DNA of 64,000 nt, from the NCBI RefSeq assembly GCF_003945385.1, contig NZ_AP018920.1, positions 6,386,001 to 6,450,000 on the forward strand, given 5' to 3'. Of this stretch, positions 31,560-40,964 are shown piece after piece; the stretch's first letter is position 1, and every line of letters begins with the position of its first letter. This stretch comes from Pseudonocardia autotrophica. Lineage in GTDB: Bacteria; Actinomycetota; Actinomycetes; Mycobacteriales; Pseudonocardiaceae. Below the pieces are notes generated by a model. It had not been told where the DNA came from and did no database searches. It saw nothing but the letters and a program-made list of their open reading frames with translations. The position numbers and the translations under genes were made by a program.

Positions 31560-33977
31560 TCAGACCGGGAAACCGTCCGCCACGGCGGCGGCCAGCTCCA
31601 GCAGCGCGGTGCGGGTCGGCTCCTCCAGGCGGTCGAGATCGATCTCGGCGCCCTCCTCCAGGTGCGGATCGAACGGCACCCGGACGACCGCCCGGCAGCG
31701 GCCGGCGAAGTGCTCCGCGACCCGGTCCAGGTCGACGCCGCCGCCCGCCCGCCGGTACACCGAGTTGATCACGACGACGGCGTTCCGGACGAGGCTGCCG
31801 TAGCCGTGTGCGTCCAGCCAGTCCAGCGTCGCCGAGGCGCTGCGGGCCCCGTCGATCGATCCGGACGACACGATCACGAGCTGATCGGCCATGCCCAGCA
31901 CCCCGTACATCGCGGAGTGCATCAGGCCGGTACCGCAGTCGGTCAGGACCAGGTTGTAGAAGTGCTCGAGCAGGTCGACCGCGCGCCGGTAGTCGTCCTC
32001 GCTGAACGCCTCCGACACGGCAGGGTCCTGCTCGCTGGCCAGCACCTCCAGCCGCGACTGTCCCTGCGAGGTGTACGAGCGGACGTCGGTGTAGCGACGC
32101 ACCCGGTCGGAGTCGCGGAGCAGGTGCCGGACGGTCGCGGTCGTCTCCAGCGGAATCTTCTGGCTGAGCGTCCCGCGGTCCGGGTTCGCGTCCACCGCGA
32201 CGACCCGGTCCCCGCGGTGGGACGCGAACGTGGCGCCCAGGGTCGCGGTGACGGTCGTCTTCCCGACACCGCCCTTCAGGCTCAGCATCGCGATCTTGTG
32301 CGCGTTGAGCAGCGGCCGGTTCAGTCGGGAGACCAGATCCCGGCGGTGCAGCTCCGCCGGGCTCTCCCCCGGGTTCACCAGTCCCCCGGTGAGCAGGTAG
32401 ACGAGTTTGCGCCAGCCGCTCTCCGGCGGGCGCCGTGAGCTGCTCGCCCGGTGCGGGGTCAGGTCAAGGCCGCCGTGTGAGCCGTCGCCGCGCCGGTGCT
32501 GCCCGGATCGGGCCTCGACCGCCTCGGGCGCGGTCCAGCGTGGCCGGCGGGACGCGGCCTCCGGCGCCGGAGGGGCGCCGTCGGCGCGCGAGCCATCGGG
32601 GCGCGAACCGTCGACGCGCGAGCCGTTGTCCCGGCGGGTCCGGTCGGAGGCCTCCCGCTCGGCGGCGTCGCGGTCCCACGAGCTCCGCCACGGCCGGTCC
32701 GACACCGGACGACCGGTCGCCTGCCGGCCCGATCCGCGGGCCGCAGGGGCCCCGCGCGACCCCGCCGGACCGTCACTGCCACCAGCACCAGCACCGCCAC
32801 CAGCACCGGCCGCGGTTGTGCCGGCGGCGCCCGCGGTCATGCCGGCTGCGGCACCGGCGGCAGCGGTTGTGCCGGCGGCGGCACCGGCCGATCCACCGGT
32901 TGCCGGGGCGTCGCCACTCGCGTCTCCACCGCCCGCGGCTCCACCCGGGGAGCCGGCACCTGCCGTGTCGCCACCCGCCGCGCCATCATCGGCCGGGCCA
33001 CCACCCGTCGGGTCACCATCCGTCGGGTCACCACCGGCAGAGCCACCACCCACCGCGTCACCCCCCGGCGAGCCCCAGGCAGAGCCCCACGCCGAGGCGC
33101 CCGGGGATCCGCCGGCCGGGTAGCCGTCCGACGCACCGCCACCCGAAGAACCCGGGGGGCTGCCCGGCGCGTGCTGGTCCGGGGCCGGATCGGCCGGGTG
33201 CCCCGTCCGGTCTACGGCCCGGTCGTGCGCGACCGCAGTGCCTTGATCGGGGTCGTCCTGGTCCACTCGCCCGGCTGTGGGCTCGGCGTAGGCCGTTCCG
33301 GGGACCACCGCGTGCGCGTCGGTGGCCGTCACGTCGGCGTCGTCGTCGTGCGGGTGGACGTCCTCGGCCACCGGGTCCGGACGGCGCCAGATCAGCTCGC
33401 CGTCCCGGTCGTCGTCGTGACCGGCCCGGCTCGGCACCGTCCACCACGGCTCCGGATCGGTGGCACCACCGGAGCGGTAGAGACCGGTGTCGTCGGGACC
33501 GACGTCGGTACCGGTCGGGTAGACGTCCTCGGGTGCCCGGTGACGGCCGTCGTCCGAGTGCGCCTCCGCGGCGTACCCGGGTTCCGCGGGCCGCTCCGCC
33601 GGCTGCCCCGTGCCGGGGTTCGCGTGCAGCGCCGACAGGTCCAGCCCGTGCGGTGGTGTCGAGGGGTCGATCTCGTCGACCAGGTCGTCGTCGATCTCCG
33701 GCAGCTCGCTGCCCCACGCCGAACCGGCGGGCGGAGTCTGGGTGCCGACCGCGGCCCGGCCGGGCGCGGGGGCCGACGCCGCCCGCTCGGCCGCCGACGG
33801 CGACCGGGGCTGCGACGGGGCCTGCTGCGCACCGCTCGCCGGCTGCGCTGAGTCATCACCGGACGGGCGACGACGCCGTCCGAAGGACCGTCCGGACGTC
33901 TCCGCCGCGCCCCAGCGCTCCCGCACGTAGCGACCCACCGACCCGTCGGGCTGCTCGCCGGAACCGTTCTCGCTCAC
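31560..33977 (-). CDS. MinD/ParA-like ATPase with very long low-complexity N-terminus
   Basis: An 805-residue protein in two parts. Residues 1 to about 520 are low-complexity: an Arg-rich start, acidic/His-rich stretches (EPWWTVPSRAG, HPHDDDADV), then long Gly/Ala/Asp/Pro tracts with DPTDGDPTGG-like repeats. The last 240 residues are a deviant-Walker ParA/MinD ATPase: KGGVGKTT with Lys568 and Lys573, VVAVDANPDRGTL as the Mg switch, and NLVLTDCGTGLM. It is the positional match of M. tuberculosis Rv0530 (next to ccsB). The layout also recalls the EspI/ESX-associated ATPases. Its partner and cargo are unknown. A TACCGT box lies eight bases before the GTG start. Confidence 0.8.
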   Translation of the reverse strand: MSENGSGEQPDGSVGRYVRERWGAAETSGRSFGRRRRPSGDDSAQPASGAQQAPSQPRSPSAAERAASAPAPGRAAVGTQTPPAGSAWGSELPEIDDDLVDEIDPSTPPHGLDLSALHANPGTGQPAERPAEPGYAAEAHSDDGRHRAPEDVYPTGTDVGPDDTGLYRSGGATDPEPWWTVPSRAGHDDDRDGELIWRRPDPVAEDVHPHDDDADVTATDAHAVVPGTAYAEPTAGRVDQDDPDQGTAVAHDRAVDRTGHPADPAPDQHAPGSPPGSSGGGASDGYPAGGSPGASAWGSAWGSPGGDAVGGGSAGGDPTDGDPTGGGPADDGAAGGDTAGAGSPGGAAGGGDASGDAPATGGSAGAAAGTTAAAGAAAGMTAGAAGTTAAGAGGGAGAGGSDGPAGSRGAPAARGSGRQATGRPVSDRPWRSSWDRDAAEREASDRTRRDNGSRVDGSRPDGSRADGAPPAPEAASRRPRWTAPEAVEARSGQHRRGDGSHGGLDLTPHRASSSRRPPESGWRKLVYLLTGGLVNPGESPAELHRRDLVSRLNRPLLNAHKIAMLSLKGGVGKTTVTATLGATFASHRGDRVVAVDANPDRGTLSQKIPLETTATVRHLLRDSDRVRRYTDVRSYTSQGQSRLEVLASEQDPAVSEAFSEDDYRRAVDLLEHFYNLVLTDCGTGLMHSAMYGVLGMADQLVIVSSGSIDGARSASATLDWLDAHGYGSLVRNAVVVINSVYRRAGGGVDLDRVAEHFAGRCRAVVRVPFDPHLEEGAEIDLDRLEEPTRTALLELAAAVADGFPV

Positions 33978-33985
33978 GGGAGCCG

Positions 33986-33991
33986 ACGGTA
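33986..33991 (-). promoter_or_regulatory. -10 box of the leaderless ParA-like gene
   Basis: TACCGT on the minus strand, eight bases before GTG 33977. It fixes this start over longer upstream frames. Confidence 0.5.
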
Positions 33992-34020
33992 GCCGTGCTG
34001 AACCCGGTGGTCGAGGCGCC

Positions 34021-34989
34021 TCACACCCCCGCGTACGAGTGCAGCCCGGCAACCACCATGTTGATGAAGAACAGGTTGAACACGATCGTGGCGAAGCCGG
34101 CCGAGTTGATCCATGCCGCCCGGGAGGTCCGCCAGCCCGCCGTGGCGCGGGCGTGCAGGTAGGCGGCATAGAGCACCCACGCGACGAACGCGACCGTCTC
34201 CTTCGGGTCCCAGCCCCAGAACCGGCCCCAGGCCGCCTCGGCCCAGACCGCTCCGGTGATGATCCCGAACGTGTAGAGCGGGAAGGCCAGAACCGTCACC
34301 CGGTAGGCCAACCGGTCGAGTGCCTCGGCGCCCGGGAGCTTCGCGGCGAGCGTGGCCGGGCGCTCGTTGCGCTTCATCAGGAACAGCAGGCTCGCGACGC
34401 CCGGGACCAGCAGCATTCCCGAGGCCAGCGTGATGGTCGTGACGTGGATGATGATCCAGTACGACTGCAGGGCCGGGACCACCGGAGCGGCCTCGGCGTA
34501 CAGCACGGTGCCGGTGATGAACATCAGCAGCAGGGTCGGCGTCAGCACGAACACCCCGGCCGGACGCAGCGGTGGGTGCCTGTGCACCAGCACCAGCCAC
34601 GCACCGACCGCCATCAGGCACAGCGCCGAGGTGAACTCGTACATGTTGCCCAGCGGCCAGCGGTAGGTCGCCAGCCCACGCAGCACGATCGAGCCGGCGT
34701 GCAGCACCACGGCCAGGATCATCAGCGAGATCCCGATCCGGCCGTACCGGTCGGCCCGGGTGCGGCCGGACGCCGGTGCGTCGGCCTCGTCCTGCTCCTC
34801 GGGGGTGTCGGAGATCTCAGCGTCCGAGCCGCTGTCACCTGCCCCGACGGCCGCCGGCCTGCGCGGCGCCCGGGCGACCCGGGACGCCGCGTACTCCAGC
34901 GACGTGAAGATCATCGCGATCAGGAGCACGACGAGCGTGGCCTGGAACAGCCGGTCGCTCCACATCGAGGTGATCGGATCGACGAGCAT
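34021..34989 (-). CDS. ccsB: CcsB (ResC-type) cytochrome c maturation protein
   Basis: A 322-residue integral-membrane protein of the CcsA/CcsB/ResC family, which with ResB carries haem across the membrane and ligates it to apocytochrome c (system II). The haem-binding WWD-type segment is EAAWGRFWGWDPKETVAFVAW, and conserved His residues lie in HAGSIVLRG, IHVTTITLASG and HARATAGW. An acidic linker at about 65-90 is typical of actinobacteria. It starts at 34989 (ATG), with an upstream TTG at 34998 possible. It almost touches the resB stop, so the two are co-translated. Confidence 0.92.
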   Translation of the reverse strand: MLVDPITSMWSDRLFQATLVVLLIAMIFTSLEYAASRVARAPRRPAAVGAGDSGSDAEISDTPEEQDEADAPASGRTRADRYGRIGISLMILAVVLHAGSIVLRGLATYRWPLGNMYEFTSALCLMAVGAWLVLVHRHPPLRPAGVFVLTPTLLLMFITGTVLYAEAAPVVPALQSYWIIIHVTTITLASGMLLVPGVASLLFLMKRNERPATLAAKLPGAEALDRLAYRVTVLAFPLYTFGIITGAVWAEAAWGRFWGWDPKETVAFVAWVLYAAYLHARATAGWRTSRAAWINSAGFATIVFNLFFINMVVAGLHSYAGV

Positions 34990-34994
34990 CGGTG

Positions 34995-36632
34995 TCAACC
35001 GTCCTTCTTGTCCGTCGGGTCGAGCAGCTCGGAACCGAGCCGATCGAACTCCTCGCCGTAGCCCGCCCGGTCGGTCCGGGCCAGCCCGCCGAGCTGGATG
35101 CGGCTGCCGCCGTCGATCGCGTCCACCCGCACCCAGAGGCGGCGCCGCCGGATCCCCAGCGACAGGGCCAGTCCTGCCACCATCACGATCGAGAAGACCA
35201 GCACCCAGATCTGCCCCGGGTCGTGGCCCACCTGGAGGTTCACCCAGGGGGTGACGCCGTCGAACCGGACGACCGTGCCGTCGTCGAGCGTGACGCTGTC
35301 GCCGATCCCCAGCCGGTCATCGGCCACCGTCACGAGCTCGCCGTCGTCGATCTTCTGCTGGTCCACCGTGAAGATCGACTGGCCGCGGCCGTCGTCGATG
35401 CCGAGATCGCCGCGCATGATGGCGACGTCGGCGGTCGGTGCGCGCAGGTCCGGGTGCACCGACGCGAGGTTGCCGTCGGCGTCGACCGCCCCGGTCGGGG
35501 CGAACGTGCCGGTCACCGCGAGCTGGGTGGTGCGGCGCTGCTCCGCATCGGTGATGCCCGGCTGCTCGAACTTCGTCGCACCCTCGGAGAGCTGGCTGCC
35601 GCTCTGGTCGACCGGCCGCCACTGGATCCCGCCGGTGCGGCTCTGGCCGTCCGGCCAGGTCACGGTGAACTCCGGCGCGTAGCCGTAGCCCGTGAGGTAG
35701 GCCCGGTCGCCGTCGGTCCGCAGCGGGTTGTTGACCGTGATCTCGCTCTGCCGCCAGTCGGTGACGCCGTCGGCCAGGTCCTCACCGGTCTGGTAGCCGA
35801 TCTGCGCACCGAACGTCGCCGGCTGCCCGTTCGGCAGCCAGGTCCCGTCGAACTGTTCGACGCGCACGCAGAACTCGTTGAGGTCGGTGCCGTCCACCCG
35901 CAGCCCGGCCCGGAACGTGTCGTAGCCGAGGATCGAGCTGTTGCAGAACTCGGCGCCGTCCGCCCGGACGATCACGTCGCCCTCGTAGCCGTAGAGCTTG
36001 CCGCCCGCGAAGCCGAGCAGCAGCCCGATCAGGCTCAGGTGGAAGACCAGGTTGCCGGTCTCGCGCAGGTAGCCGCGCTCGGCGGACACCGTCGTCGCCC
36101 CGCCGGGCTCCGAACGCTCCACCCGGCGCCAGCCGCGCAGCAACCGCCGGGTGCGCTCCAGGACGGCGTCCGGCGGCTCCGTCGATTCGCCGTCGACGTG
36201 GTGCGGCAGCCGGGCCAGGTTCCGTGGGGTGCCGACCGGGGCCGCCCGCATGCTGTGCCAGTACTCCACCGAGCGCGGCAGCACGCAGCCCACCAGGGAG
36301 ATCATCAGCAGCAGGTAGATCGCCGCGAACCACGGGCTGGCGAACACCTCGAACCCGCCGAGCGCCTCGATGATCGGGGCGGCGGTCGGGTAGTCGGCGT
36401 AGAAGTCGTCGACCAGGAACTCGTTCAGCGAGCGCTGCGGGATCAGCGCGCCCGGCATCGCGGCCACCGCCAGCAGGAACAGCAGCACCAGCGCGGTGCG
36501 CATGCTGGTCAGCCCGCGCCAGGTGTTGCGCAGGAACGCCGTCACCGGGCCGAGCCGGCCGGAGCGCGCCGGCGGCTCGCCGTCCGGTGTGGTGACCGGC
36601 GGCTGCGGCGGGGCGGTGGGGGGCGAGGTCAT
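34995..36632 (-). CDS. resB: ResB cytochrome c maturation protein
   Basis: A 545-residue ResB-family protein. Three N-terminal membrane spans (from about residue 45, NTWRGLTSMRTALVLLFLLAV; near 100; near 190 LVFHLSLIGLLLGFAGG) precede a large extracytoplasmic domain, and a last span lies near 450-475. With CcsB it forms the system II haem lyase/synthetase. NLVFHLSLIGLL holds a conserved His likely to touch haem. Length is normal for actinobacteria. It starts two bases before the ccdA stop, so the operon is tightly coupled. Confidence 0.92.
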   Translation of the reverse strand: MTSPPTAPPQPPVTTPDGEPPARSGRLGPVTAFLRNTWRGLTSMRTALVLLFLLAVAAMPGALIPQRSLNEFLVDDFYADYPTAAPIIEALGGFEVFASPWFAAIYLLLMISLVGCVLPRSVEYWHSMRAAPVGTPRNLARLPHHVDGESTEPPDAVLERTRRLLRGWRRVERSEPGGATTVSAERGYLRETGNLVFHLSLIGLLLGFAGGKLYGYEGDVIVRADGAEFCNSSILGYDTFRAGLRVDGTDLNEFCVRVEQFDGTWLPNGQPATFGAQIGYQTGEDLADGVTDWRQSEITVNNPLRTDGDRAYLTGYGYAPEFTVTWPDGQSRTGGIQWRPVDQSGSQLSEGATKFEQPGITDAEQRRTTQLAVTGTFAPTGAVDADGNLASVHPDLRAPTADVAIMRGDLGIDDGRGQSIFTVDQQKIDDGELVTVADDRLGIGDSVTLDDGTVVRFDGVTPWVNLQVGHDPGQIWVLVFSIVMVAGLALSLGIRRRRLWVRVDAIDGGSRIQLGGLARTDRAGYGEEFDRLGSELLDPTDKKDG

Positions 36633-36633
36633 G

Positions 36634-37455
36634 TCAGATGGGCGGGGTGAACCCGGCGATCGACACCTGGAGCTGGATCAGCCAGCGCGCCCACACCCCG
36701 GACACCAGGAGCACGCCGACCAGCACGAGCAGCACTCCGCCCGCGACCTGGATCGTGCGGGTGTGCCGGCGCAACCGGCCCAGCATCCCGACCGCGCGGG
36801 ACGCGCCGAGCGCGATCACCACGAACGGGATCCCCAGGCCGGCGCAGTACGCGAGGATCAGCACGACGCCGCGGAACGAGCCGCCACCGGTGCCCGCGGC
36901 GACGGCGACCACACCGGCCAGCGTCGGGCCGATGCAGGGGACCCAGCCCAGCCCGAACACCGCGCCGAGCAGTGGCGCCCCGGCCAGCCCGGCGCGCGGC
37001 GTCCAGTGCGAGCGGTACTCGCGCTGCAGGGCCGGGATCAGGCCGGCGAACGCCAGACCCATCACGATCATGACGACGCCGCCGATCCGCTGCAGCACGG
37101 CCTCGTTCTCGATCAGCACGTCGGACAGCCACACGGCGCCGACCATGATCGCGCCGAACACGACGGTGAACCCGGCCACGAACAGCAGCGCGGCGCCGGC
37201 GACCCGCCAGCGTCCGTCCGGACGGGTCCGCTGCTCGACCGCGGTCCCGCTGCGCCGTGCGCTCTCCCGCTCACGGGCCTCCGCCTCGGTGACCGGCGGC
37301 GGCTGCGCACCGACCAAACCGGCCAGGTACGCGAGGTAACCGGGGACCAGCGGGACGACGCACGGCGAGGCGAAGCTGACCAGCCCGGCGAGCACCGAGA
37401 CCAGGGCCGCCAGCAGCAGCGGCCCCGATATCGCGAGGGCGGTCGTCGGGTCCAT
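36634..37455 (-). CDS. ccdA: CcdA thiol-disulfide transporter
   Basis: A 273-residue DsbD/CcdA-family protein with six membrane spans. It moves reducing power from cytosolic thioredoxin to the outside to keep apocytochrome c cysteines reduced. The two redox cysteines are in FASPCVVPLVPGY (first span) and GLGWVPCIGPTLAG (fourth span). A basic/acidic loop (RERESARRSGTAVEQRTRP) joins spans in the middle. It starts at 37455, where a TACCCT -10 box lies eight bases upstream, suggesting an internal leaderless promoter inside the cytochrome c cluster. Confidence 0.92.
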   Translation of the reverse strand: MDPTTALAISGPLLLAALVSVLAGLVSFASPCVVPLVPGYLAYLAGLVGAQPPPVTEAEARERESARRSGTAVEQRTRPDGRWRVAGAALLFVAGFTVVFGAIMVGAVWLSDVLIENEAVLQRIGGVVMIVMGLAFAGLIPALQREYRSHWTPRAGLAGAPLLGAVFGLGWVPCIGPTLAGVVAVAAGTGGGSFRGVVLILAYCAGLGIPFVVIALGASRAVGMLGRLRRHTRTIQVAGGVLLVLVGVLLVSGVWARWLIQLQVSIAGFTPPI

Positions 37456-37463
37456 CGCACCCC

Positions 37464-37469
37464 AGGGTA
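37464..37469 (-). promoter_or_regulatory. -10 box of leaderless ccdA
   Basis: TACCCT on the minus strand, eight bases before ATG 37455. Confidence 0.45.
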
Positions 37470-37501
37470 GAAGGGCCGCCGCGCACACCCGCCAGCGGGT
37501 T

Positions 37502-37514
37502 CTACAACGTGTAG
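37502..37514. promoter_or_regulatory. Small dyad upstream of ccdA
   Basis: CTACA-ACG-TGTAG, 5-bp arms, about 35 bp upstream of the ccdA -10 box in the only real gap of the cluster. It could be a regulator site. Confidence 0.3.
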
Positions 37515-37537
37515 TGCAACGGTCCGGTCGCGCTCCG

Positions 37538-38137
37538 TCAGCCCGCCCCCGGAGCCCCCGGGGCGGGTTCCTCGGCGAGCCGGGAGATCAGCGGCATCAG
37601 GTCCGAGCTCCCGACCGGGGTCAGGAACACCGCGGCGACCCGCTGCTCGCGGTCCAGCACGATCGTCGAGGGGACGACGTTGCGCGGGTAGCCGTCGAGC
37701 CGGGCCAGGGTCCGCCCGGCCGGGTCGAAGATCGAGTCGTAGCTCAGGCCGCGGTCGGTCTTGAAGTCCAGGGCGGCCTGCCGGTCGTCGCGGACGTCGA
37801 TGCCGAGCACCACGGCGTCGCCCTCGGCGGCGTCGGCGACGGCCTGCAGCTCCGGCGCCTCGGTCCGGCACGGGCCGCACCAGGAGCCCCAGATGTTGAT
37901 CACACGGACGGTTCCGGGGAAGTCGCCGATCCCGACCTCGGCGCCCGGGTTCATCAGGCTCTCGCCGCGCAGGTCGGTGATCGGCCCGCGGCTCTCCGGC
38001 GGGTCGTAGACGATCCGGGTCTCGCCGCCCGGCGCGACGAACGCGAACTCGCCGGATCCGGCGACGGCGTCCGTCCCGACGCCGCAGCCGGCGAGCAGCG
38101 CCAGCGCCGCCAGCAGCGGGACCGCGAGCCGTCTCAT
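37538..38137 (-). CDS. TlpA/ResA-like lipoprotein thioredoxin
   Basis: A 199-residue exported thioredoxin-fold protein. The lipobox LLAGC puts the lipidated cysteine at residue 18. The redox motif is WCGPC (Cys87, Cys90) inside VINIWGSWCGPCRTEAPEL, and the cis-Pro lies in the NVVPSTIVLD segment. It should reduce the CXXCH cysteines of apocytochrome c, re-reduced by CcdA encoded next. It starts at 38137, overlapping the phosphatase stop by four bases. The positional match in M. tuberculosis is Rv0526. Confidence 0.92.
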   Translation of the reverse strand: MRRLAVPLLAALALLAGCGVGTDAVAGSGEFAFVAPGGETRIVYDPPESRGPITDLRGESLMNPGAEVGIGDFPGTVRVINIWGSWCGPCRTEAPELQAVADAAEGDAVVLGIDVRDDRQAALDFKTDRGLSYDSIFDPAGRTLARLDGYPRNVVPSTIVLDREQRVAAVFLTPVGSSDLMPLISRLAEEPAPGAPGAG

Positions 38138-38793
38138 GCGCCGATCACCATCGCACCGCTGGATCCGGCGGGCTCGGCGTAGCGCAGGCCGGTCATCCGG
38201 GCCCCGGTGAACTCGACACTGGTCAGCGACGCCAGCGCGCACTGGCGGCGGCGCGGGTCGTGCCAGAGCCGCTGCCCGAGCAGGTACCGGCGCAGCGTCC
38301 AGACCGGCAGCTGATGGGACACGCAGACGACCTCCCGGCCGGGTGCGAGCAACCGCGCTCCGTGCAGCGCGCCGAGCATCCGGTGCGCGATGTCGAGGTA
38401 CGGCTCGCCCCAGGACGGCGTGAACGGGTCGCGCAGCAGCCGCCACGCCTGTGGCCGCCGCAGCGCGCCGTCGCCGACGGCGAACCGCTTGCCCTCGAAC
38501 AGGTTCCCGGCCTCGATCAGGTTCTCGTCGGTGCCGATCGGCAGGTCGTGCGCCTCGGCGATCGGGCCCGCGGTCTGCTGGGCGCGCTGCAGCGGGGAGG
38601 CGACGACGGCGGCGATGTCGTTGCCGCCGAGGTACAGCGCGACCGTCTTGGCCTGCGCCTCACCGTGGTCGGAGAGCCGGTAGCCGGGACGGCGGCCGTA
38701 GAGCACCCGCTCGGGATTGTGCACCTCGCCGTGCCGGAGCAGGTGCACCACGGTGACCGGGCCGGTCGGCGCGGGTGTGGTCCGGTCGCCCAC
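38134..38793 (-). CDS. Histidine phosphatase (phosphoglycerate-mutase-like)
   Basis: A 219-residue branch-1 histidine phosphatase. LLRHGEVHNPERVLYGR holds the phospho-accepting His21 with Arg20, and the second catalytic His is in EVVCVSHQLPVW. Such proteins act on sugar phosphates, nucleotides or folate intermediates; the substrate here is unknown. Its place between hemL and tlpA is the same as in mycobacteria (Rv0525), without known reason. The GTG start lies four bases before the hemL stop-proximal end, with coupling likely. Confidence 0.85.
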   Translation of the reverse strand: MGDRTTPAPTGPVTVVHLLRHGEVHNPERVLYGRRPGYRLSDHGEAQAKTVALYLGGNDIAAVVASPLQRAQQTAGPIAEAHDLPIGTDENLIEAGNLFEGKRFAVGDGALRRPQAWRLLRDPFTPSWGEPYLDIAHRMLGALHGARLLAPGREVVCVSHQLPVWTLRRYLLGQRLWHDPRRRQCALASLTSVEFTGARMTGLRYAEPAGSSGAMVIGA

Positions 38794-38796
38794 GGC

Positions 38797-40119
38797 TCAG
38801 GCCCCGTCCGGGCGGGTGGCCGCGGCCGCCGCCTTCGCCCCGGCCGCGAGCCCGACCTCGATCCGGGCGAACGCGTCGTCGTCCAGGGCGGTGCAGACGA
38901 ACCAGGCCTCGAACGCCGAGGGCGGCGGGTAGATCCCGTGCGCGAGCAGCGCGTGGAAGAACGCCGGGTAGCGCCAGGTCTCGGCCGACTTCGCGTCGGC
39001 GTAGCCGGTGACCGGGGCGTCGGTGAAGAACGGCGAGAGCATGGTGCCCGCGTACTGCACGGTGTGCCCGACGCCCTCCCGGTCCAGTGCGGCGGTGATC
39101 AGCGAACCGAGCCGGTCGGCGTTGGCCTGCAGGGTCGCGTAGGCGGCCTCGTCGGCGTTGCGCAGCGTGGTGAGACCGGCGGCGACCGCCACCGGGTTCC
39201 CGGCGAGGGTGCCCGCCTGGTAGACCGGCCCGGCCGGCGCCAGGAACGACATGTGCTCCACCGAGCCGCCGAACGCGGCCGCCGGAAGCCCACCGGACAT
39301 CACCTTGCCGAAGGTGTAGAGATCGCCCGCGACGCCGTCGCAGCCGAACCAGCCCTGGCGCGACGCCCGGAACCCGGTCATCACCTCGTCGATCACCAGC
39401 AGCGCGCCGTGCGCGTGGCAGAGATCGCGCAGCGCGGCGTTGAAGCCCTCCACCGGCGGGACGACGCCCATGTTCCCGGGCGCCCCCTCGGTGATCACGC
39501 AGGCGATGTCGGCGCCGCGCTCGGCGAAGACCGCCCGCACCGCCTCCAGATCGTTGTAGGGCACCACCACGGTGTCCGCGGCCTGTGCACCGGTGACGCC
39601 GGGGCTGGTCGGCAGGCCGAGCGTGGCGACGCCGGAGCCCGCCTCGGCGAGCAGTGCGTCGACGTGGCCGTGGTAGCAGCCGGCGAACTTCACGATCACG
39701 CTGCGCCCGGTGATGCCGCGGGCCAGCCGGATCGCGCTCATCGTCGCCTCGGTGCCGGAGTTGACCAGCCGGACCTGCTCGACCGGGGTGCGGTCGACGA
39801 TCTCGGCGGCCAGGTCGATCTCACCGGCGGTCGGGGTGCCGAACGACAGCCCGTTCGACGCCGCCGCCCGCACCGCCTCGACGACGGCCGGGTGCGCGTG
39901 CCCGAGGATCATCGGCCCCCAGGACGAGACGAGATCGACGTAGTTCGCGCCGTCGGCGTCGGTCAGCTCGTAGCCCTGTGCCGACACCATGAACCGCGGC
40001 GTACCGCCGACCGAGTTGAACGCCCTGACCGGGGAGTTCACCCCGCCCGGGATCAGTTCGGCCGCCCGCTCGAAGAGGCGGGCGGACTCCTTCGGCTCGA
40101 GGTTCTGCGCGCTGCTCAC
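38797..40119 (-). CDS. hemL: HemL, glutamate-1-semialdehyde 2,1-aminomutase
   Basis: A 440-residue class III PLP aminotransferase-fold enzyme that makes 5-aminolevulinate from glutamate-1-semialdehyde. [29 protein letters not shown] and [17 protein letters not shown] (PLP Lys) are all present. The start [19 protein letters not shown] is canonical. The GTG at 40119 begins [18 protein letters not shown]; a GAGACT -10-like box lies six bases upstream, so the message may be leaderless. With hemA, hemB, hemC and cobA/hemD in the same window, the route from glutamyl-tRNA to uroporphyrinogen III is complete. Confidence 0.95.
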   Translation of the reverse strand: MSSAQNLEPKESARLFERAAELIPGGVNSPVRAFNSVGGTPRFMVSAQGYELTDADGANYVDLVSSWGPMILGHAHPAVVEAVRAAASNGLSFGTPTAGEIDLAAEIVDRTPVEQVRLVNSGTEATMSAIRLARGITGRSVIVKFAGCYHGHVDALLAEAGSGVATLGLPTSPGVTGAQAADTVVVPYNDLEAVRAVFAERGADIACVITEGAPGNMGVVPPVEGFNAALRDLCHAHGALLVIDEVMTGFRASRQGWFGCDGVAGDLYTFGKVMSGGLPAAAFGGSVEHMSFLAPAGPVYQAGTLAGNPVAVAAGLTTLRNADEAAYATLQANADRLGSLITAALDREGVGHTVQYAGTMLSPFFTDAPVTGYADAKSAETWRYPAFFHALLAHGIYPPPSAFEAWFVCTALDDDAFARIEVGLAAGAKAAAAATRPDGA

Positions 40120-40138
40120 CCGGCCAGTCTCCCAGCCG

Positions 40139-40891
40139 TCACCCGGCGCGCCGTGCGGCCCCGACCTTGCGCGACGCATACCACTCCCGCGCGGCCTGCC
40201 CGTAGAGCAGCACCACCCCGGCCGAGGAGATCGCCAGGATCGCGACCGCGAACACCGGGATGGTCGGCGCCATCAGCAGCAGCAGCGGCAGCCCGTAGAC
40301 CGCGGTGAGCACCGCCAGCGCGAGCCGCGCACCCGGCCGGCCGAGGAACGCGACCACCGCGAGCGCCGCGTAGACCAGCGCCAGGACCAGGAACACCCCG
40401 CCCATCACCCGGACCAGCTGGGTCAGCTGCTCCATCGTCACGCCGGCCTGCGCCATCACCGCATCGAGCTCGGCCCGCGGGACGCCCGCCTGGTCCAGGG
40501 TCGCCTGATCGACCTGGGCGACCATCGCGGCGGCGCCCATCAGCACGAACGGCAGCGCCGCCGCGATCAGCAGGATCAGCGCGGTGACCACCTGCCGCGG
40601 CCGGGCGACCGGTGTCGTCCCGCCCGGAGCGAGGCCCGCCGGCGGCTGACCCCAGCCCTGCGGCGCGCTCCCGGTGTTCCACTGCGGGCCGGGCTGCGCC
40701 TGTGCCTGTGGATGTGCCTGCGGATGTGGCTGTGGATGCGGCTGCGGCTGCGGATGCGCCTGTGGGGCGGGCGCGGCGGCCGGGGTCCAGCCGTTCGGGT
40801 ACGGGTTCTGCGGGTACTGCGGGTAGTGCCCGGTCGACGGGCCGGGCCGGTAGTACTGGGGCGCGCCCTGCTCGCCGGGGTTGTTGCTCAC
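40139..40891 (-). CDS. Four-span membrane protein with His/Pro/Gln-rich N-terminus, unrecognised
   Basis: A 250-residue protein. Residues 1-100 are disordered: Tyr/Pro/Asn at first, then a [14 protein letters not shown] tract built from 6-bp DNA repeats. Then come about four membrane spans (near 105-125, 155-180, 183-205, 208-225) and a short basic tail ([15 protein letters not shown]). It resembles the many Pro/Gln-tailed membrane proteins of actinobacteria, with no assigned role. The GTG at 40891 is chosen because TACCGT lies exactly seven bases upstream and no Shine-Dalgarno exists. It sits between hemB and hemL. Confidence 0.7.
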   Translation of the reverse strand: MSNNPGEQGAPQYYRPGPSTGHYPQYPQNPYPNGWTPAAAPAPQAHPQPQPHPQPHPQAHPQAQAQPGPQWNTGSAPQGWGQPPAGLAPGGTTPVARPRQVVTALILLIAAALPFVLMGAAAMVAQVDQATLDQAGVPRAELDAVMAQAGVTMEQLTQLVRVMGGVFLVLALVYAALAVVAFLGRPGARLALAVLTAVYGLPLLLLMAPTIPVFAVAILAISSAGVVLLYGQAAREWYASRKVGAARRAG

Positions 40892-40898
40892 GCCCACC

Positions 40899-40904
40899 AC
40901 GGTA
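40899..40904 (-). promoter_or_regulatory. -10 box of the leaderless gene at 40891
   Basis: TACCGT on the minus strand, seven bases before the GTG. Confidence 0.45.
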
Positions 40905-40964
40905 GCCGGACGGGTGTCCGGTTTGCCACGTTCGGCGGTACCGCGGGCAGGTGGTGTCGCTCCA

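Noticed and set aside
31560..33977. Plasmid-type parA/parS partition locus
   Set aside because: No parB lies beside it, and no TGTTTCACGTGAAACA-like site was seen; the chromosomal context is cytochrome c maturation.
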